A DNA stretch of 64,000 nucleotides. Origin: CAZPBN01 sp964584935 (GTDB lineage Bacteria > Acidobacteriota > Aminicenantia > Aminicenantales > Aminicenantaceae). The stretch lies in NCBI GenBank assembly GCA_964584935.1, contig CAZPBN010000008.1, positions 1 through 64,000 on the forward strand, given 5' to 3'. Below are positions 61,004 to 64,000 of the stretch, in pieces. The position numbers and the translations under genes were made by a program. How positions within the stretch are numbered: position 1 is the stretch's first letter; the number at the start of each line of letters is the position of its first letter. The notes below the pieces were generated by a model that saw only the letters and a list, made by a program, of their open reading frames with translations, had not been told where the DNA came from and did not search any database.

Positions 61004-63352
61004 CTACTTTTTCTTCTTCTCCTTTTTCATCTCTCGAACTTTCTGCATCAAGTTTTTTCCTTCGCGCCGTTCAAACTTCTTCACTTTAAAGTAATCCGGT
61101 TTTTCCTGAATAGTCCATCTGTTATTGACTGTGTCCACATCTGCCGTTTCCAAATAGGGATCGAGAGTAATATTCTGGATCTCTTTTTTATAGGCAAATA
61201 CTTTCTTTACGCTGTCGTTCCTACGGTGCCATATCTGAGCAGGAATTCTCACAATCTCTTCAGAACCATCTTTAAATTCAAATCTAAGAATGATGGGCAT
61301 GACCATTCCACCTTTATTTGAAAAAGTAATCTCATAATAATTATATCCTGCATTGAGAATCTTTTTTTCTTCTTCAGTGAGAGATTCTAGGTATTTTTTA
61401 TACTGTTTTTCATCTTGGGGAGTGACTTTAAGAGGATCATACTTATCATAAAAATCAGTTAAGGATTTATCTTTTTCCACGGCTGTTTTTTCTATTTTCT
61501 TTTTATTTCTGATATTGGTTATATATCTATCCCTTTCAAAATTTTCCTCTTTCTGTTCTAGCCTTTTTGCCAACTTCGGCTCTCCGGTATTTATTTTATA
61601 CCATTTGACATTTTCCAGGGCGATATCCACATGGTCTGTGCCAAAAAACCAACCTTTCCAAAACCAATCCAGATCAATACCCGAAGCATCTTCCATCGTC
61701 CGAAAGAAATCCGCAGGAGTGGGATGTTTGAATTTCCATCTCAGGGCGTACTCTTTGAACGCATAGTCAAACAGTTCCCTTCCCATAATCGTCTCACGCA
61801 GAATATTCAATCCCGCAGACGTTTTTGAATAAGCATTGCTTCCCAGATTGAGATCAATATCCGGCGCTGACATGATCGGGGACATATATTTTTTATCCCC
61901 TTTCATATATTCAATCATAGTGTAAGCCGGACCACTTCTTTCTGAAAACTCCCGCTCCCATTCCTGCTCTGCCAGATATTCCACAAATGTATTCAAGCCT
62001 TCATCCATCCATGCCCACTGACGTTCATCCGAATTGACTATCATAGGAAAGAAGTTGTGTCCGAATTCATGGATAACCACACCAATGAGGCTGTATTTCA
62101 ACCGCTCGGAATAAGTCCCATCAGGCTCAGTCTTGCCTCCGTTGAAAGCAATCATGGGATACTCCATTCCGCCCCCTCTTCCTGCTAATATGGATATGGC
62201 TTTGGGATAGGGATAGTCAAAGGTGAATTTTGAATAGACTTTAATGGCGTGGGCTAGGGCTTTTGTCGAATACTTCTCCCACAGGGGATTTCCTTCCTTG
62301 GTGTAATAAGACATAGCCATAACAGTCCGATCTCCAAATTTGACTGCCATGGCATCCCATATGAATTTCCTGGAGGTGGCAAAAGCAAAATCTCTTACCT
62401 TCTCGGCTTCAAAAATCCAGGTTTTCTTTTCATCCGACCGTTTTTTCTCATTCTTGACAGCCTCTTTTTCAGTGACAATCATAACCGTATGGTCTACGGC
62501 ATTTTGTGCTTTTTTAATCCGGGACTGCTGGGTCGAAGTTAAAACATCATCCAAATTTTTTAAAGTGCCCGTGGCTCCAATAATATGGTCTGCAGGAGCT
62601 GTGATACTCACTCTGTAGTTCCCAAAAGGGAGAGCGAACTCCCCACTCCCAATATATTGCTTATGCTGCCATCCTTCTGTTTCATTGTAAACAGCCATCC
62701 TCGGAAAAAACTGGGCAATAGCAAAAACACTGTTTCCATCTTTTTCGTAATAATCAAATCCTGACCTGCCCCGGACTTTCGATTTATCATTTAAATTGTA
62801 CCCCCACTTAATTTTAAATGAATATTGTGAGTCAGGTTTCAAGACGTTAGGAAGATCCACCCTCATCATCGTATTCACTATCTTATAAGGCAAATCCTTG
62901 TCTTGGTCATCCTTGACATACTCGATTTTAAATCCTCCATCAAAATCCATATGGAGTCTCTTGAGATACATGAAATACATCGGATCGGAAATTCTTCCTG
63001 AGCTTATTTTTCCTGCCAATGAATCTTCAGCACGGATGTTTTGATCCAGTTGAAGCCATAAATAATAAAGAGGAACAGGAGAATTATTGAAATAGGTGAC
63101 TGTTTCTGTCCCGTATATACGCTTTTCTTCTTCATCCAGTTCAATCGATATATCATAATCAGCTCTCTGCTGCCAGTACTCAGGCCCCGGCGCTCCGGAT
63201 GCTGTCCTGTACTGATTGGGGGTCGGAAGTTCCTGATAAAGTTGACGGAATTGATTCTTCTGCTGATCTATATCATCTGATGATGCAGAAAGACCCATAA
63301 TGGAGAAAGAAAACATAATAATCAAACATAATAAACCACTTTTTTTAAACAT
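61004..63352 (-). CDS. M1-family metallopeptidase, exported
   Basis: Protein of 782 residues from ATG 63352, chosen for AAGGAGG and the signal peptide (LLCLIIMFSFSIMGLSAS) that follows; the ORF continues upstream to 63376 without need. Zinc ligands: HEFGH in VVIHEFGHNFFP near 440 and E in MDEGLNTFVEYLAE about 20 residues later. GGGMEYPMIAFN takes the place of the usual GxMEN exopeptidase motif. The N-terminal beta domain (about 60-290) and a C-terminal extension rich in K and E (REGKNLMQKVREMKKEKKKK) surround it. An aminopeptidase in the periplasm, part of the peptide-digestion set. Confidence 0.92.
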   Translation of the reverse strand: MFKKSGLLCLIIMFSFSIMGLSASSDDIDQQKNQFRQLYQELPTPNQYRTASGAPGPEYWQQRADYDISIELDEEEKRIYGTETVTYFNNSPVPLYYLWLQLDQNIRAEDSLAGKISSGRISDPMYFMYLKRLHMDFDGGFKIEYVKDDQDKDLPYKIVNTMMRVDLPNVLKPDSQYSFKIKWGYNLNDKSKVRGRSGFDYYEKDGNSVFAIAQFFPRMAVYNETEGWQHKQYIGSGEFALPFGNYRVSITAPADHIIGATGTLKNLDDVLTSTQQSRIKKAQNAVDHTVMIVTEKEAVKNEKKRSDEKKTWIFEAEKVRDFAFATSRKFIWDAMAVKFGDRTVMAMSYYTKEGNPLWEKYSTKALAHAIKVYSKFTFDYPYPKAISILAGRGGGMEYPMIAFNGGKTEPDGTYSERLKYSLIGVVIHEFGHNFFPMIVNSDERQWAWMDEGLNTFVEYLAEQEWEREFSERSGPAYTMIEYMKGDKKYMSPIMSAPDIDLNLGSNAYSKTSAGLNILRETIMGRELFDYAFKEYALRWKFKHPTPADFFRTMEDASGIDLDWFWKGWFFGTDHVDIALENVKWYKINTGEPKLAKRLEQKEENFERDRYITNIRNKKKIEKTAVEKDKSLTDFYDKYDPLKVTPQDEKQYKKYLESLTEEEKKILNAGYNYYEITFSNKGGMVMPIILRFEFKDGSEEIVRIPAQIWHRRNDSVKKVFAYKKEIQNITLDPYLETADVDTVNNRWTIQEKPDYFKVKKFERREGKNLMQKVREMKKEKKKK

Positions 63353-63409
63353 TGATGACCTCCTTAAATATGTCAATTAAAATTATCTTTCAAATTTAAT
63401 CAAAAGAAT

Positions 63410-63439
63410 ATTATAAGATTATTCGCCCAAATATCGCAA
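63410..63439 (-). promoter_or_regulatory. Sigma-70-type promoter of the M1 peptidase
   Basis: On the minus strand: TTGCGA, 18-base spacer, TATAAT. It faces the opposite way from the promoter at 63475, so the two divergent genes have back-to-back promoters. Confidence 0.5.
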
Positions 63440-63474
63440 CGAAAAAATAGAGAATGCTTTACCCAAAATATATT

Positions 63475-63504
63475 TTGACAAATTATTTCATAATTCTATA
63501 TGAT
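63475..63504 (+). promoter_or_regulatory. Sigma-70-type promoter of the GT-C gene
   Basis: TTGACA at 63475-63480, 18-base spacer, TATGAT at 63499-63504. The predicted start near 63511 is about 19 bases before the TTG start codon. Confidence 0.6.
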
Positions 63505-63529
63505 TTCTGATTAGGCATAGGATTGAATA

Positions 63530-64000
63530 TTGAACAAAGATACAAAGATTAAATTCGCTGCCTTTTTTTTATTCACGGTTTTAACTTTTTTACACCTCTC
63601 TCCTCTGTCTTTTCATCCTTCAAACAGACTCAATGCCATGATGGATGGATTTTTAAACACCTGGATAATCACCTGGGTTCAGTCTCACTTTTTTTCCGAT
63701 CCCGTGAACCTGTTCAATGCGGATGTTTTCTATCCTCATTCTAACACTCTCAGTTTTTCCGAACATCTCTTTCCCCAGGCAATCATTTCTCTTCCCCTAT
63801 ACGTCATTTTTAACAATCCAATTTTAACCTATAATTTTTTATTATTGCTATCTTACATTCTCATAGCCTATTGTATGTTTCTTTTCATAAGATATCTCAC
63901 CCAAAGCGATATCGCCGGTATTGCCTGTGGCATTATGTTTGCCTTCAATACATTTCATATGCACCACATCACCCATCTCCAGCTCTTAAGTTCCGGACTG
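63530..64000 (+). CDS. GT-C-type membrane glycosyltransferase, partial (runs off the window)
   Basis: Open from a TTG at 63530 (an in-frame stop precedes it, and AGGA lies eight bases upstream) to the window end, 157 codons. The N-terminal helix (FAAFFLFTVLTFLHLSPLSF) is followed by LNTWIITWVQSHFFSDP, LFNADVFYPHSNTLSFSEH, PQAIISLPLYVI, and further helices, then GIMFAFNTFHMHHITHLQLL. This order (periplasmic loop after helix 1 with an acidic residue, FYPH-N-L-x-S-EH, HLQLL) is characteristic of GT-C polyprenyl-phosphate-sugar transferases of the uncharacterised kind. The lipid-linked donor and acceptor are unknown. Confidence 0.7.
   Translation, partial: MNKDTKIKFAAFFLFTVLTFLHLSPLSFHPSNRLNAMMDGFLNTWIITWVQSHFFSDPVNLFNADVFYPHSNTLSFSEHLFPQAIISLPLYVIFNNPILTYNFLLLLSYILIAYCMFLFIRYLTQSDIAGIACGIMFAFNTFHMHHITHLQLLSSGL

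Overview
The window looks like a piece of chromosome from a Gram-negative, probably anaerobic and peptide-fermenting bacterium. Evidence: outer-membrane beta-barrel proteins, a lipoprotein and a TonB-C-like protein; many exported peptidases (gamma-glutamyltransferase, two C69 dipeptidases, an S9 dipeptidyl peptidase, an M1 aminopeptidase, an M14/aspartoacylase-like hydrolase); and 4-hydroxybutyryl-CoA dehydratase, an oxygen-sensitive Fe-S/flavin fermentation enzyme. The gene content resembles Candidatus Aminicenantes or other Acidobacteriota relatives, but that is an impression: there is no rRNA or standard marker gene here to prove it.

Layout. 0-2.4 kb: a MntA/HepT-type toxin-antitoxin pair, a frameshifted DUF4258-like gene with a DUF2283 partner, and an HD hydrolase. 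2.7-5.4 kb: a two-component module (receiver-PAS-HisKA_3 kinase, NarL-type regulator, stand-alone receiver). 5.4-9.45 kb: a TPR protein and a lipoprotein/partner pair, separated by three islands of palindromic repeats. 9.45-16.5 kb: a compact histidine operon, transcribed right to left as hisG-hisC-HAD phosphatase-hisB-hisH-hisF-hisA/hisIE-hisD, which appears to encode every step, including a three-domain HisA-HisI-HisE fusion. 16.8-17.4 kb: an internally deleted ISL3-type remnant. 17.5-20.1 kb: two SH3/beta-barrel envelope paralogues. 20.3-21.8 kb: a PflX-like radical SAM gene with a Tat-like leader, then an internally deleted IS3-type remnant. 21.8-27.4 kb: a leftward operon of beta-helix protein, phosphofructokinase, RecB-type nuclease and gamma-glutamyltransferase. 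27.5-39.4 kb: a DctM-like permease with a zinc-ribbon tail, a 51-residue membrane protein, an M14-like hydrolase, a GNAT and AbfD pair, two C69 peptidases and a small exported protein, interleaved with tandem-repeat arrays. 39.6-48.3 kb: NAD(P)HX repair, GAF protein, flavin oxidoreductase, MATE-like exporter, ABC-F ATPase and a TIM-barrel remnant. 48.6-52.2 kb: a sigma-54-type promoter and two envelope-linked TPR genes. 52.3-64 kb: DAHP synthase-chorismate mutase, a U32-like protein, small envelope genes, S9 peptidase, 5'-nucleotidase with an RsbRD-like gene, tRNA-Arg(ACG), M1 aminopeptidase and the start of a GT-C glycosyltransferase.

The most unusual feature of the window is its intergenic DNA. 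Three separate repeat families fill many gaps: 9-bp arrays (unit like GGTCTATTT), 7-bp arrays (CGTRAGA) separated by conserved spacers, and short palindromes with a TTGCCCGG/CCGGGCAA stem. Two IS remnants and one metabolic gene each keep both ends of the protein but have lost the middle. No CRISPR array, prophage, secondary-metabolite cluster or obvious new defence system is visible. Functional calls rest on motifs recognised by eye; no database search was run.
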